Shown here: one piece after another, positions 1 to 8,740 of the stretch
How positions within the stretch are numbered: the stretch's first letter is position 1
Layout of the letters: each line of letters starts with the position of its first letter
Origin: Paraburkholderia agricolaris
GTDB taxonomy: Bacteria; Pseudomonadota; Gammaproteobacteria; Burkholderiales; Burkholderiaceae
Assembly: GCF_009455635.1 (NCBI RefSeq)
Contig: NZ_QPER01000002.1
Coordinates: 2,976,001 to 3,040,000 of the forward strand
Length of the DNA: 64,000 bases
Direction of reading: 5' to 3'
Notes under the pieces: generated by a model
Told to the model about the DNA's origin: nothing
Database searches by the model: none
What the model saw: only the letters and a program-made list of their open reading frames with translations
Made by a program: the position numbers and the translations under genes

Positions 1-33
1 CAGGCAACAGGCAACAGGTGGGGGGAGGACAGC

Positions 34-873
34 GTGCATTTCAACGAAATCAGCGACGAGGAATGGCGGCAGTTAGCGCCCATCCTGTCGGATGCGATCA
101 TCGCTCATGGGCAACGCGGCCGGCCTCGTGTGCGGGTTCGACTCGTGGCCAATGCCGTGCTGTGGATCCTCACCACCGGCGAATCGTGGTCACGCTTGCC
201 GGGCACCTTCCCGTCCGTGCCGACATGCCGGCGCAGCCTCGAAAAATGGCGGTCGACCGGCGCCCTCGCGGAAATGCACCGGCTTCTCTCGAACGCCGGA
301 CGCAAGTTTCGCTGCGGCCCGGACGGGCTGCCGGAACTCCGCCACGCCGCGCCGCGGACCATTGAGCGTCAACCCAGGGACGAGGGCCTTCGGCAGGTAT
401 TCTGGAAAGATCAGGCGGCATGGCAGGCACCGCAGGGCACACGGCGGCCACGTCTCACGATGGATACGTTCACCCGGATCGCACAGCAGTTGCCGAATGC
501 TTCGCACACCCGGCCTGAGCATGTCTCCTCCGGCGGGCCGGCCGAGCGCCCGCAGAGCATTCATCGGACTGTCTCGCCCTGGATGGGCCTTGCGTCGAAC
601 GGCCGATGCGAACTCGATCCGCGCGGCTACGTCATTTATCTCGTCGCCGATCCCGTCGCCAACGGCCGCTTCCGCGGCTGGGCCGAGATCGTGCGGGATG
701 CCCGGCGGATGGCCCGCTCCGGACTGATTGGCCCAAGCTTCAGGAACAGCGAGGCGGCCCAGCAATATGCCTTCGAATGGGCGCGGCGCTGGATCGACGA
801 AGCACTCGGCAACAATAGCGAGGACGCCGAGCTCGAGAACGATCTCTGGCAGCGAAAACTCCGGTCAGGGTAA
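34..873 (+). CDS. Transposase-derived protein with IS5-type DUF4096 N-terminus, no catalytic domain
   Basis: 279 residues. The GTG start is preceded by a purine-rich ribosome site (GGGGGAGGA). Residues 1-80 resemble the helix-turn-helix head of IS4/IS5-type transposases (DUF4096): ISDEEWRQLAPIL, then GRPR, then AVLWILTTG. The DDE catalytic part that should follow is absent. Instead there is an unrelated C-terminal half (about 185-265) containing YVIYLVADPVANGRFRGW and a helical tail. This looks like a domesticated DNA-binding domain rather than an active transposase, because no terminal repeats are visible around it. A regulatory role is inference only. The first 33 bases of the window hold only its ribosome site. 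Confidence 0.6.
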   Translation: MHFNEISDEEWRQLAPILSDAIIAHGQRGRPRVRVRLVANAVLWILTTGESWSRLPGTFPSVPTCRRSLEKWRSTGALAEMHRLLSNAGRKFRCGPDGLPELRHAAPRTIERQPRDEGLRQVFWKDQAAWQAPQGTRRPRLTMDTFTRIAQQLPNASHTRPEHVSSGGPAERPQSIHRTVSPWMGLASNGRCELDPRGYVIYLVADPVANGRFRGWAEIVRDARRMARSGLIGPSFRNSEAAQQYAFEWARRWIDEALGNNSEDAELENDLWQRKLRSG

Positions 874-922
874 GCGGGTGCACAGCGATCCATTAAAGGC
901 ACGCCCGCACGACCTCGATTTC

Positions 923-1795
923 TCAGAGCATCCAGTACTCGTCTGGAATTCTGCGGTCCGCTTCGGAGAGGTAGGGATTATCCAGTTGAAAGGTCTTCCG
1001 CAACGCGGGTTTTGCGAGGACCAGCGCATTCTGAATGTAGGGATGCGAATTGAACAGTTTCATGTAAGTCCCGTCGCGATACGCCAGCACGAGGCCCCTC
1101 TCGATCGTCTCCGCGAGCGCCGCGTGGCCCGTCGCGACGTAGAAAATAAAATCGGACCGGTACTTCAGCATCAACCGGTTCTCGACAACCAGGTCAGGTT
1201 CGAGATGCCGCCGAGCCTCCAGCTCGGCGAACGCTTCAACCACGCCTCTTGGAAAATAGTCGACCCGCCCGCTCTGGGTCATTTCGAACAGTGACTCGTA
1301 AGTCGACGTTTGAACATCCAGACCGGTTGTCCGCAGGATGTCGGTATCGATCCATCCTAGCCCCTGACAGCACGTGAACGCTTTCAGATCCGAAAAGCGC
1401 TCGACTCTGTCGAAATCGCGTTGCCGGTCCTTTCTTATGATGAATATCCGATAGCCGATCAGCCCGCGATGGATCGGAATCCGCACCACGTTCAGGCCGC
1501 GTTCGGAGCTCGCCTCCATGCTCGTCCAGTGCAGATTGATCGTATTGTTGCCGTTTGCCAGTTCGGCCAGCGCGCGGCCACGCTCCATGACAATGTCGGT
1601 CTGCTGCGCCGTATAGGCGGCTTGCGCCGTTTTCATCGCCAGATCGAGGACAGCGAGTGCAAACGCAGCGTGCACGTCCCCGCCGGGACGAATGCGTGGA
1701 TAGACGATGTGGAAAGGCCCGGCCGACGCGGCAGGCGTGCCAAGCGTCAAGCCCGCGGCGCCCAGCGCGGCCAGTACAAAACGCCTGCGATGCAT
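923..1795 (-). CDS. Periplasmic substrate-binding-like protein (paralogue A of a pair)
   Basis: 290 residues from the ATG that begins MHRRRFVLAALGAAGL, a clear export signal; a start 48 bases further upstream would bury it. The mature part reads as an extracellular solute-binding fold: FHIVYPRIRP at its start, RGLIGYRIFIIRKDRQ in the hinge region, and GRVDYFPRG. No permease or ATPase gene is nearby. It is collinear over its whole length with the product at 7700-8572, which also has 290 residues. The two lie at the ends of a sensory gene block, so a ligand-sensing role for the adjacent histidine kinases is a reasonable inference. The ligand is unknown. Confidence 0.75.
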   Translation of the reverse strand: MHRRRFVLAALGAAGLTLGTPAASAGPFHIVYPRIRPGGDVHAAFALAVLDLAMKTAQAAYTAQQTDIVMERGRALAELANGNNTINLHWTSMEASSERGLNVVRIPIHRGLIGYRIFIIRKDRQRDFDRVERFSDLKAFTCCQGLGWIDTDILRTTGLDVQTSTYESLFEMTQSGRVDYFPRGVVEAFAELEARRHLEPDLVVENRLMLKYRSDFIFYVATGHAALAETIERGLVLAYRDGTYMKLFNSHPYIQNALVLAKPALRKTFQLDNPYLSEADRRIPDEYWML

Positions 1796-1952
1796 GAATG
1801 GAAAGGTTTCTCGACACGGAATGGTGCGCCCGGATTGGCGCATCGCCGCTCAGGTGCGCACCTGAACGGTGTTTCATCGTGCCATGCGCAACGCATACTG
1901 GCAAACCGTGCTTTCCCGCTGCCGCAGCAGGCGCTTCAGTGCGCCGGCGTGG

Positions 1953-2162
1953 TCAATGAACCGCGCCGAACACTGCGTTGACCCCTTCCACGGGTGTCAG
2001 TCCTACGTTGAAATAGCCTTCCAGCCTCGAGGCGGTCACGTCGTCGAGTATGAAAGGTGGCCGGATGAAGCCGATCGAAAACGCATGGTCATACCATTCG
2101 CTCATCCACACACGCAATTCCGTCTCGTGCTTCGACAACTCCGCCGAGTGCTCCGCGCTCAT
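1953..2162 (-). CDS. Small conserved-looking protein, function unknown
   Basis: 69 residues, ATG preceded by GGGAGA at good spacing. It begins MSAEHSAELSKHETELRVW and contains an aromatic central stretch (WYDHAFSIGFIRPPF). There is no signal peptide or membrane segment. It lies 30 bases downstream of another small gene on the same strand, so the two are probably co-transcribed at the tail of the sensory block. I do not recognise the family. Confidence 0.55.
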   Translation of the reverse strand: MSAEHSAELSKHETELRVWMSEWYDHAFSIGFIRPPFILDDVTASRLEGYFNVGLTPVEGVNAVFGAVH

Positions 2163-2192
2163 TCACGATCTCCCTTGTCCGGCGCCGTCAGA

Positions 2193-2438
2193 TCACGCCA
2201 CGAGCCGCTCAAAGCCCATCCTGCCAAGATTGTCCACGGGCGGGAATACATGCCAGGTGCCGTCGCCGTGCCGGTAGAAGAACAACACGAGCGGACCGTC
2301 GGGCCGGCTGACTTCGATGCAGACCCGGCAGCTCGTACCATCGTGCGAGCCATGCAGCGCGAGCAAACGGGCCGGCAGTGCGCCCGCGGTTGCCTGCAAT
2401 TTCTCGCGCAAGCCGCGCAATGAGTCTTTCGTTGCCAT
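2193..2438 (-). CDS. Small protein, function unknown
   Basis: 81 residues from the ATG reading MATKDSLRGLREKL. This start is chosen because GAGGGG lies just upstream; an in-frame start 18 bases earlier lacks this spacing. The N-terminus is helical and is followed by a compact beta-rich part (CRVCIEVSRPDGPLVLFFYRH cut across residues 35-60). Two cysteines occur close together (CRVC), which could bind metal, but nothing else supports that. It sits between the response-regulator gene and another small gene on the same strand. Confidence 0.55.
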   Translation of the reverse strand: MATKDSLRGLREKLQATAGALPARLLALHGSHDGTSCRVCIEVSRPDGPLVLFFYRHGDGTWHVFPPVDNLGRMGFERLVA

Positions 2439-2572
2439 CACTTCTGCCCCTCGCACAACTCGTTCGCGTATGACAATCGTGGGCTAACGGGATATTTTTT
2501 TCCGTCAGGAGCAATGGATTGTGCATTCAGGAAACTCTGCTTCGAGGCTCAGGATTTCCTGAATGGCGCGCC

Positions 2573-3205
2573 TTACTCCGTGACCAAACCGTGCCTGATT
2601 GCATATCGGATCAGCTCGGCGTTGTTGTTGAGGCCGAGCTTCTGCATCAAGCGCATCTTATGGGTGCTGATGGTCTTGGCACTGAGCGAGCACGATTCGG
2701 CGATCTCGTTGATAGCCTGGCCGGCCGCCAGCATTTGCAATACCTGGAATTCACGGTCGGACAGAACCTCGTGCGGCGGCGCGTCGCCGGAATGGGTTTC
2801 GAAGACCATCGCATCGACCAGTTTCGGATCGATGAAGCGGCCGCCTCCCGCCAGCTTGCGGATCGCCGCGAGAAGCACGTCGGGATCGCTGTCTTTCGTC
2901 ACATAGCCGGTTGCCCCGGCTCGCAGCGCGCGCGAAACGACCTGCGCCTCGTTGTGGATACTCAGCACGAGGATGGGCAAAGGGGGTTGCTCGGCACGCA
3001 CGCGCCGGATCAGATCGACCCCGCTGATCCCGGGCATCGTCATGTCCAGCAACACCAGATCGAAGCGCTTCGTACGCAGCCGTTCGAGCACTTCCGAACC
3101 CTGCGCGGCCTCGGCGGCGACAACGATGTCGGTTGTCGTCGCGATAATCTGTTTCAGGCCGCCCCGCACGACAGCATGGTCGTCAGCAATCAGAACGTTA
3201 ATCAT
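2573..3205 (-). CDS. NarL/FixJ-family response regulator
   Basis: 210 residues. The receiver domain spans about 1-120 with acidic residues D8-D9, phospho-acceptor D54 (LVLLDMTMPG) and a lysine in YVTKDS. A LuxR-type helix-turn-helix follows at about 145-205 (LSDREFQVLQML, then ISTHKMRLMQKLGL). Its ATG overlaps the stop codon of the upstream kinase gene as ATGA, implying translational coupling, and GCGGGGAA lies upstream. A longer in-frame reading to 3544 has no domain content and is rejected. It should be the DNA-binding output of the kinase pair encoded immediately upstream; its targets are unknown, with the flanking binding-protein genes as candidates. Confidence 0.9.
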   Translation of the reverse strand: MINVLIADDHAVVRGGLKQIIATTTDIVVAAEAAQGSEVLERLRTKRFDLVLLDMTMPGISGVDLIRRVRAEQPPLPILVLSIHNEAQVVSRALRAGATGYVTKDSDPDVLLAAIRKLAGGGRFIDPKLVDAMVFETHSGDAPPHEVLSDREFQVLQMLAAGQAINEIAESCSLSAKTISTHKMRLMQKLGLNNNAELIRYAIRHGLVTE

Positions 3206-4833
3206 GTGTTTTCCCCGCCTGTGAGCGGAATGTGAATGGAAATGGCTGTGCCCATGCCGGGTGCGCTGTCGATCGTCATCACGCCGCCGATCAGGCGGGC
3301 ACGTTCCTGCATGCCAAGGAGACCGTACGAATAGCCCCTGCTCGCCACGACCGGATCGAAACCGCAGCCGTCGTCGCTCACGTGGAGGTCGAGCGCGGCC
3401 GCGGTGCTGGTCAGCGTTACGTCGACTCGCGCCGCATTCGCATGGCGCCCAACATTGGTGAGCGATGCCTGAACAATGCGAAACACGGCGGTAGCGCAAG
3501 CCTCCGGCAACACCGGCTCGCCGCCGTTGATGTGCAACTGGCACGGAATGCCGTTACGGCGCACAAAATCTTCAACCAGCCACTCCAGCGCCGAAACCAC
3601 CCCGAAGTTCAGCGCCACCGGCCGCAGATGGTTGGCGACGTTGCGGACCATCCAGATCGTTTTTTCGACAAGTTCACGCATGTCGTCGGCTTTTCGCATC
3701 GCATCGGAATCGTGGCCGAGGCGCATTTTAAGCAGCGAAACATCCATCCTCAAGGCGGTCAGCAGTTGGCCCAGTTCATCGTGAATTTCCATCGCGATAC
3801 GCTTGCGCTCTTCCTCGCGAATCGCCTCCATGTATGCGGACAGTTCGCGCAGCTGATTGCGCGATTCGAACAGCTCCTGCTCGATACGCTTGCGCGCCGT
3901 GATGTCGTTCAGGCCCACGTAGATCGCCGGCGCATCGTCGAAGGTCGCCACGCGCGCGGTCGCCATGGCCCAGAACGACGACCCGTCCGCTCGCCGCATA
4001 TGGACTTCGCTGTTGCTGAAGCTGCCTTCATTGCGCAGATGCGAGACCAGCCGGTCGCGATCGTCGGCATCCACGTAGAGATCGACGATATTGGTCAGCA
4101 TGCCCGCGCGCGCGTCGAGACCGAACAGTTCGCGCAGCGGTTCATTCGCGTACAGAATGACGCCTTCGGGCATCGACGTGATGCACAACGGGATGGGACT
4201 GGTTTCGACAATCGTGCGAAAACGCGCTTCGCTTGCCTGTAATTTCGCTTCCGCCCGGCGGCGTTCGTCGACCTGGGCGGACAGCCTCGCGTTCGATTCC
4301 GCCAGTTGCCTCGTGCGCTGCTCGACCTGCTGTTCGAGGACATCGCGCGCGAGCGACAGTTCGGTCTCGGCCTGCTGGCGCACCGCCACCTCTTTGAGCA
4401 ACTGGCGGTTCTGCGCGACCAGTTGCCGGTGCATCACACGCAGCGCGAGGTGGGTTTCGATTCGTGCCATCATTTCATTGACACGCACGGGCTTCGCCAC
4501 ATAATCGACACCACCGGCCGAGAAGCCCTCGACCATGTCGTCGCCGCCCGTCAACGAGGTCATGAAGATCACGGCGATATCGCGCGTGCGCTCATTCGCC
4601 TTGAGCCGCCGGCAGGTCTCGAAGCCGTCGATACCCGGCATCTTCACGTCGAGCAGGATCAGGTCGGGCTGTGAAAACAGCGCGCGTTCGAGCGCCTCTT
4701 CGCCATCGAGTGCAACGAGTACCCGAAAACCGCGCTCTGTCAGGCTATCGACAACCACACCGAAATTCGCGGGTGTGTCGTCCGCGATAAGGATCGTCGG
4801 CCGTTCGCCGGCCTCTGCGTTGGCTTCGTTCAT
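3202..4833 (-). CDS. REC-PAS histidine kinase (HisKA_3 type)
   Basis: 543 residues, no membrane segment. An N-terminal receiver domain (about 12-130, D62 in LILLDVKMPG) is followed by a coiled coil (140-200), a PAS domain (200-315, ending at YVGLNDITARK), and a HisKA_3 phosphotransfer helix with H351 (ERKRIAMEIHDELGQLL). An ATPase domain with a DDGCGFDP box completes it. HisKA_3 kinases normally pair with NarL-type regulators, which matches the gene immediately downstream. The receiver at the front could accept phosphate from the hybrid kinase encoded upstream, giving a cytoplasmic relay. The gene overlaps the upstream one by four bases and the downstream one by four. Confidence 0.9.
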   Translation of the reverse strand: MNEANAEAGERPTILIADDTPANFGVVVDSLTERGFRVLVALDGEEALERALFSQPDLILLDVKMPGIDGFETCRRLKANERTRDIAVIFMTSLTGGDDMVEGFSAGGVDYVAKPVRVNEMMARIETHLALRVMHRQLVAQNRQLLKEVAVRQQAETELSLARDVLEQQVEQRTRQLAESNARLSAQVDERRRAEAKLQASEARFRTIVETSPIPLCITSMPEGVILYANEPLRELFGLDARAGMLTNIVDLYVDADDRDRLVSHLRNEGSFSNSEVHMRRADGSSFWAMATARVATFDDAPAIYVGLNDITARKRIEQELFESRNQLRELSAYMEAIREEERKRIAMEIHDELGQLLTALRMDVSLLKMRLGHDSDAMRKADDMRELVEKTIWMVRNVANHLRPVALNFGVVSALEWLVEDFVRRNGIPCQLHINGGEPVLPEACATAVFRIVQASLTNVGRHANAARVDVTLTSTAAALDLHVSDDGCGFDPVVASRGYSYGLLGMQERARLIGGVMTIDSAPGMGTAISIHIPLTGGENT

Positions 4834-6995
4834 GGCTTGGGCTCGACATTCAGGTATCGTTCGACCAACTGAAGAATAGCCTTCGATTGATAGTCCCGGG
4901 CGAGCGCACGCAGCGGCGCGGTGAACGCGTGGTAACGCGGGTCGCGCGCCGCCATTCTCTCGGCCCAGACAATGATTTCATGCATGTCGCCAAGGCGGGC
5001 GAGATGATGCAGCTCTTCCATCTGCTGCCTGGGCACGGCCGCCAGGTTCAGCTCGGGCATATTAGGGCGGGTGGACGCTGCTGGCGTCGCCTGAACCCAC
5101 GTCAGTCCGAGCAACATGGCGATCTGGGTCAGCAGCGCTTCGAGATCGAGCGGTTTGGAAAGGAAGGCGTTCACGCCCGCATCCATGCTCATCGCCCGGT
5201 TGGTTCCGGAAGGACTGGCGGACATGGCAATGATCGGGAGCTGGGCGAACGCCTCCAGTTGGCGCAGCTTGCGGGTCAGCTCGAGTCCATTCATTTCGGG
5301 CATCACGATGTCCGTGAGAATGAGTGCGGGGTGTTCGTGCTGCGCCTTCTCAAACCCTTCACGACCGTTTTCCGCTTCGACCGTGGCAAAGCCGAGACGG
5401 CCCAGCAGGTCCACCACGATCGCGCGATTGATCTCGACGTCGTCGACCACCAGCACCTTGCGGCGCGGCCCCTCATAACCCTGCACGGCATCCGGGCGCG
5501 ACGCCGCCGCCTTGGCCGTATGCGATACCGGCAGCACGTTCGCCGCCGGCAGTTCGAAGCGGAAAACACTGCCCTGCCCGATGCGGCTTTCGACCTCGAT
5601 CCGGCCGCCCATCGCACTCACGAACTCCCGGCTGATCGCCAAACCGAGGCCGGCCCCGCCGGCCCGCCGCTCCGCTGCGCCCAATTGCTCGAAGGGCTCG
5701 AAGATCGTGTTCAACTGATCGGGACCGATACCGATCCCGGTATCGTGCACCTCGAAACAGACACGGCTCGACGCGGACCTCGAGATATACAGGCCGACGT
5801 AACCAGAATCGGTGAACTTCACGGCGTTTGCAAGCAGGTTGAGCACTACCTGGCGCAATCGCCGTTCATCGGCACGCACGCCGGCAGGCGCATCCCCGGC
5901 GACCTCGCAGACGAAGCCGAGACGCTTTTGCTCCGCCTTCACGCCAATGATTTCCCGAATCACATCGACAAACCCGGCCAGACGCACGTCGCAGATTTCG
6001 ACCCGCAGCTTGCCCGCTTCGATTCTCGCGAAATCGAGCGTGTCTTCGATCAGGGTCAGCAGATGTTCGCCGCTTTTGCGGATCGCCTCGACGCGTTCGC
6101 GCTGCCGCTCGCTCAGCAGGGCATCGCGCGCCAGGATCTGGGCATAGCCAAGAATACCGTTCAGCGGTGTGCGTAACTCATGACTCATGTTCGCCAGGAA
6201 TTCGCCTTTGGCCCGGTTGGCTGCTTCGGCCAGATTGCGGGCCTCGCGTTCAGCCGCCGCATCGCGCTCGTCGCGATACGCGTAGTACAAGCGCGCGCTC
6301 ATCGCATTGAATGCGGCCGCCACACGGTCGAGTTCGTCCGGCTCGCGGGGCTTGCGCCGCTGGAGCGTGAATGGCTGGGGCGTTTTACGGAAGTCGTAGT
6401 TTTCCACCGTGCGCGCAATCGCAGCGACGTGCCGCATCACGAGACGGGACAGGATGTAGACGATGAACAGCGAGACGAGAAAGGTATTGGCCGCTTGCGT
6501 GACCAGAATCATCGCGGCGGTTCGCTGCAGCTCATCGTACAGATCGAGCAGTGTCGCCTCGACGTAGAGCTCGCCGATCTGCCGCTCTTTGCCCTGTACT
6601 TTGTAGACCAGCGGAAACTTGCGGGCGACGACCGGACCGGCCGAGCGCTGGCCGGCGCTCATGTAGGCGGCTTGCCCCGTGGCCCCCGCCTCGCGAATTT
6701 CCACGGCGCGGATGTCGGCGAGACGCAGAATGCCGTTCAGTTCCAGTTGCAGCTGGGCATGGTCCAATCGCCAGAGTGCTTCCGCGAGACTGTCGCGATT
6801 GCTGCGATCGATATCCGCCAGCCGGCTTTCGATCTGCTCGACCCCGCGGTGGTAGTCACGGTACAACTGCAAGCCGGTCAACAACACAGTGACGGCGCAG
6901 CTGACCAGCAGCACCGTCACGAGCAGCCGCAACACAAGGCTGCCCCGCAAGCGGCCGATCAAACTCCACCATGTGTCGAACAGATTGTGCTTCAT
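4830..6995 (-). CDS. Membrane hybrid histidine kinase with C-terminal receiver
   Basis: 721 residues. Membrane segments lie at about 20-42 and 165-185 and enclose a periplasmic domain of some 120 residues. Next come a HAMP-like linker, a HisKA domain with H272 (SHELRTPLNGILGY), an HATPase domain (DTGIGIGPD, GLGLAI) and a receiver domain with D562 (LILTDIVMPEMNG). A 100-residue helical C-terminus follows and may be a dimer or phosphotransfer element; no obvious HPt histidine motif was seen. It is the first gene of a tightly coupled trio. The periplasmic domain is the likely contact point for the two binding-protein paralogues encoded on either side; that contact is inference. Confidence 0.9.
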   Translation of the reverse strand: MKHNLFDTWWSLIGRLRGSLVLRLLVTVLLVSCAVTVLLTGLQLYRDYHRGVEQIESRLADIDRSNRDSLAEALWRLDHAQLQLELNGILRLADIRAVEIREAGATGQAAYMSAGQRSAGPVVARKFPLVYKVQGKERQIGELYVEATLLDLYDELQRTAAMILVTQAANTFLVSLFIVYILSRLVMRHVAAIARTVENYDFRKTPQPFTLQRRKPREPDELDRVAAAFNAMSARLYYAYRDERDAAAEREARNLAEAANRAKGEFLANMSHELRTPLNGILGYAQILARDALLSERQRERVEAIRKSGEHLLTLIEDTLDFARIEAGKLRVEICDVRLAGFVDVIREIIGVKAEQKRLGFVCEVAGDAPAGVRADERRLRQVVLNLLANAVKFTDSGYVGLYISRSASSRVCFEVHDTGIGIGPDQLNTIFEPFEQLGAAERRAGGAGLGLAISREFVSAMGGRIEVESRIGQGSVFRFELPAANVLPVSHTAKAAASRPDAVQGYEGPRRKVLVVDDVEINRAIVVDLLGRLGFATVEAENGREGFEKAQHEHPALILTDIVMPEMNGLELTRKLRQLEAFAQLPIIAMSASPSGTNRAMSMDAGVNAFLSKPLDLEALLTQIAMLLGLTWVQATPAASTRPNMPELNLAAVPRQQMEELHHLARLGDMHEIIVWAERMAARDPRYHAFTAPLRALARDYQSKAILQLVERYLNVEPKP

Positions 6996-7126
6996 ACATC
7001 CCCGCGAGTGCTACGGTTCTAGTTTCGTCTATTCTGCACTCGTTGCCGCAGCGGAATACCGACACGTCGGGCGCCGCGTCGGCAGGTGGCATTCAATGTT
7101 TGCGCCTGCCTGGCCAGTCGATGGTT

Positions 7127-7153
7127 AGCCCGTTCGGGGTTTTCCCCCGGGCT
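7127..7153 (-). terminator. Nested stem-loop between the small gene and the kinase operon
   Basis: AGCCCG and CGGGCT arms enclose an inner GGGG/CCCC stem with a TTTT loop. It lies about 55 bases past the stop of the minus-strand gene ending at 7208 and about 130 bases before the hybrid-kinase start. There is no long T-run, so it may be a weak terminator or a leader structure of the kinase operon. Confidence 0.35.
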
Positions 7154-7207
7154 TTAGCAGCGCTCACGCGGAATGAAACGCGCGCTGACTCCTCCGAAGA
7201 AGAGCGT

Positions 7208-7549
7208 TTATATCCCGTACAGGACCCGCACCACCGGCGGCGCATCGGCTACCGCCTTCTGCAAATAGATCCGGGGATACAGCACGATCTCATCGATACA
7301 TGAAACCAGCTCGCAGAGGACCGGCCAGATGCGGCCGCCAAGCGCATCGGGATCCGACCTGCCGAGTTCGCGCAAGCCGTCCGCCAACCGTTTCACGGAG
7401 GCGTGCCCCTTATCCGGCAACGGCCAGCTGTGCAACAGGTAGCCGAGCGGAACGACACTTCTGCTTTCGCACCACGACTCGAACAGGTGCTGACACGCGG
7501 CGTTCAGGCGTTCAAACACGCGTTCGTGGTTTTCTGAATGACCGCTCAT
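7208..7549 (-). CDS. Small soluble protein, function unknown
   Basis: 113 residues starting MSGHSENHERVFERLN. A TTG one codon earlier is possible, but the ATG is preferred. The product is mostly helical, with no signal or membrane segment and with conserved-looking stretches such as WPLPDKGH and IDEIVLYPRIY. It lies between a binding-protein gene and the hybrid-kinase gene, all on the same strand. I do not recognise the family. The codon pattern and position favour a real gene. Confidence 0.5.
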   Translation of the reverse strand: MSGHSENHERVFERLNAACQHLFESWCESRSVVPLGYLLHSWPLPDKGHASVKRLADGLRELGRSDPDALGGRIWPVLCELVSCIDEIVLYPRIYLQKAVADAPPVVRVLYGI

Positions 7550-7699
7550 CAAAAGCCCGCTGATAAAGACGACGATAAATCATCGTAGGGAGGCCGGTGG
7601 CACCACGCAGTCAGGAAGCCCGGAAAAATCCACTTCCGCTCTGCTGAATATACCGTCAGGAAATCCTGAATGCCGGCACCGGACGCACCCATGCGAGCA

Positions 7700-8572
7700 T
7701 CAACCCATCCAGTACCGGTCCGGAATCTGGCGATCCCCTTCGGAAAGGTATGGATTGTCGAGAACGAACACCTTGCGATTCGCGAGATCGGCGCGGGCCA
7801 GCGCGTCCTGAATGTAGGGGTGGGCGTTGAACAGCCTCATATACGACCCGTCGAGATAGGCCTTCACCAGCCCTCTATTGATGGTCCGGGCCAGGCTTTC
7901 ATGCTCCGCGGAGACATAGAAGATAAGGTCCGACCGGTATTTCAGAAGCAGGCGCTTCTCGACAACCAGGTTCCGCTCCCGGTGCCGCGGCTCGTCCAGT
8001 TCCGCGAAGGCTTCAACGAGGCCGCGCGGAAAGTAGTCGAGCCGGCCACCCTGAATCATGTCGAACACCGTCTCATAGGGAACCGTCTCTATGTTTAAGC
8101 GCGCGGCTCTCATGATTTCCGTATCGACCCAGCCAAGCCCCTGACCACCCGTCAAAGTTCTCAGATCCGACAAGCTCTGCACCCTGTCGAAATCCACCTG
8201 GCGATCTTTTCGTATGATGAATACCCTGTACCCGATCAGGCCGCGATTGATCGGAATCCGTACCACGGGCAAGCCGCGTTCCGCTTCTACGTCCATGCTG
8301 GTCCAAAGCAGATTGATGGCATTGCCATGGCCTGCCAGTTCCGCCAACGCACGCCCCCGTTCCATCAGGACATCGGCCTGCCGCGCCACGTACTCGACGC
8401 CGGCCGCTTTCATGGCGAGGTCGAGCACGGCCAGTGGGAACGCCGCACGCGCCCGATCGTCGGGCTGGTAATGTGGGTAAACGATATCGAAGCGGTCTGC
8501 GGGAGCCGACTGCGCGCGAAGCGCCACACCTGCTGCACTCAGTGCAGCCAATACAAAACGCCTGCGTTGCAT
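7700..8572 (-). CDS. Periplasmic substrate-binding-like protein (paralogue B of a pair)
   Basis: 290 residues from the ATG reading MQRRRFVLAALSAAGV, an export signal nearly identical to that of the product at 923-1795. Shared blocks include RGLIGYR.FIIRKDRQ, GLGW.DT.I, DYFPRG, KYRSD.IFYV, and a common ending around DNPYLSE, where dots mark differing positions. An in-frame extension to 8704 is rejected because it precedes the signal peptide. There are no transporter partners. Two same-length paralogues at the edges of one phosphorelay block suggest a duplicated sensor input. The ligand cannot be told from sequence. Confidence 0.75.
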   Translation of the reverse strand: MQRRRFVLAALSAAGVALRAQSAPADRFDIVYPHYQPDDRARAAFPLAVLDLAMKAAGVEYVARQADVLMERGRALAELAGHGNAINLLWTSMDVEAERGLPVVRIPINRGLIGYRVFIIRKDRQVDFDRVQSLSDLRTLTGGQGLGWVDTEIMRAARLNIETVPYETVFDMIQGGRLDYFPRGLVEAFAELDEPRHRERNLVVEKRLLLKYRSDLIFYVSAEHESLARTINRGLVKAYLDGSYMRLFNAHPYIQDALARADLANRKVFVLDNPYLSEGDRQIPDRYWMG

Positions 8573-8740
8573 GGCAAGTTTCGACGCATGAGCGATATAC
8601 CCGTATCGCTGCGGATCGCCCAGAATCACATCAGGCCAGGAAACCATCGTGCCACGATTCGTGTAAGCATACAAAGGCGTTTTGCTTGCCAGGCAATACG
8701 CCATGTAACGCTCCCACCCATCTAGCCACAGGAGTCACCC

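Noticed and set aside
728..1294. Plus-strand reading between the transposase-like gene and the binding-protein gene
   Set aside because: Shadow of the minus-strand binding-protein gene and the end of the first gene.
3206..3544. N-terminal extension of the response regulator
   Set aside because: It overlaps the kinase gene in another frame; the receiver domain begins exactly at the ATG at 3205.
4887..6176. Plus-strand open reading of 429 codons
   Set aside because: It lies antisense to the hybrid-kinase gene and has biased arginine/histidine composition without domains; a GC-rich shadow.
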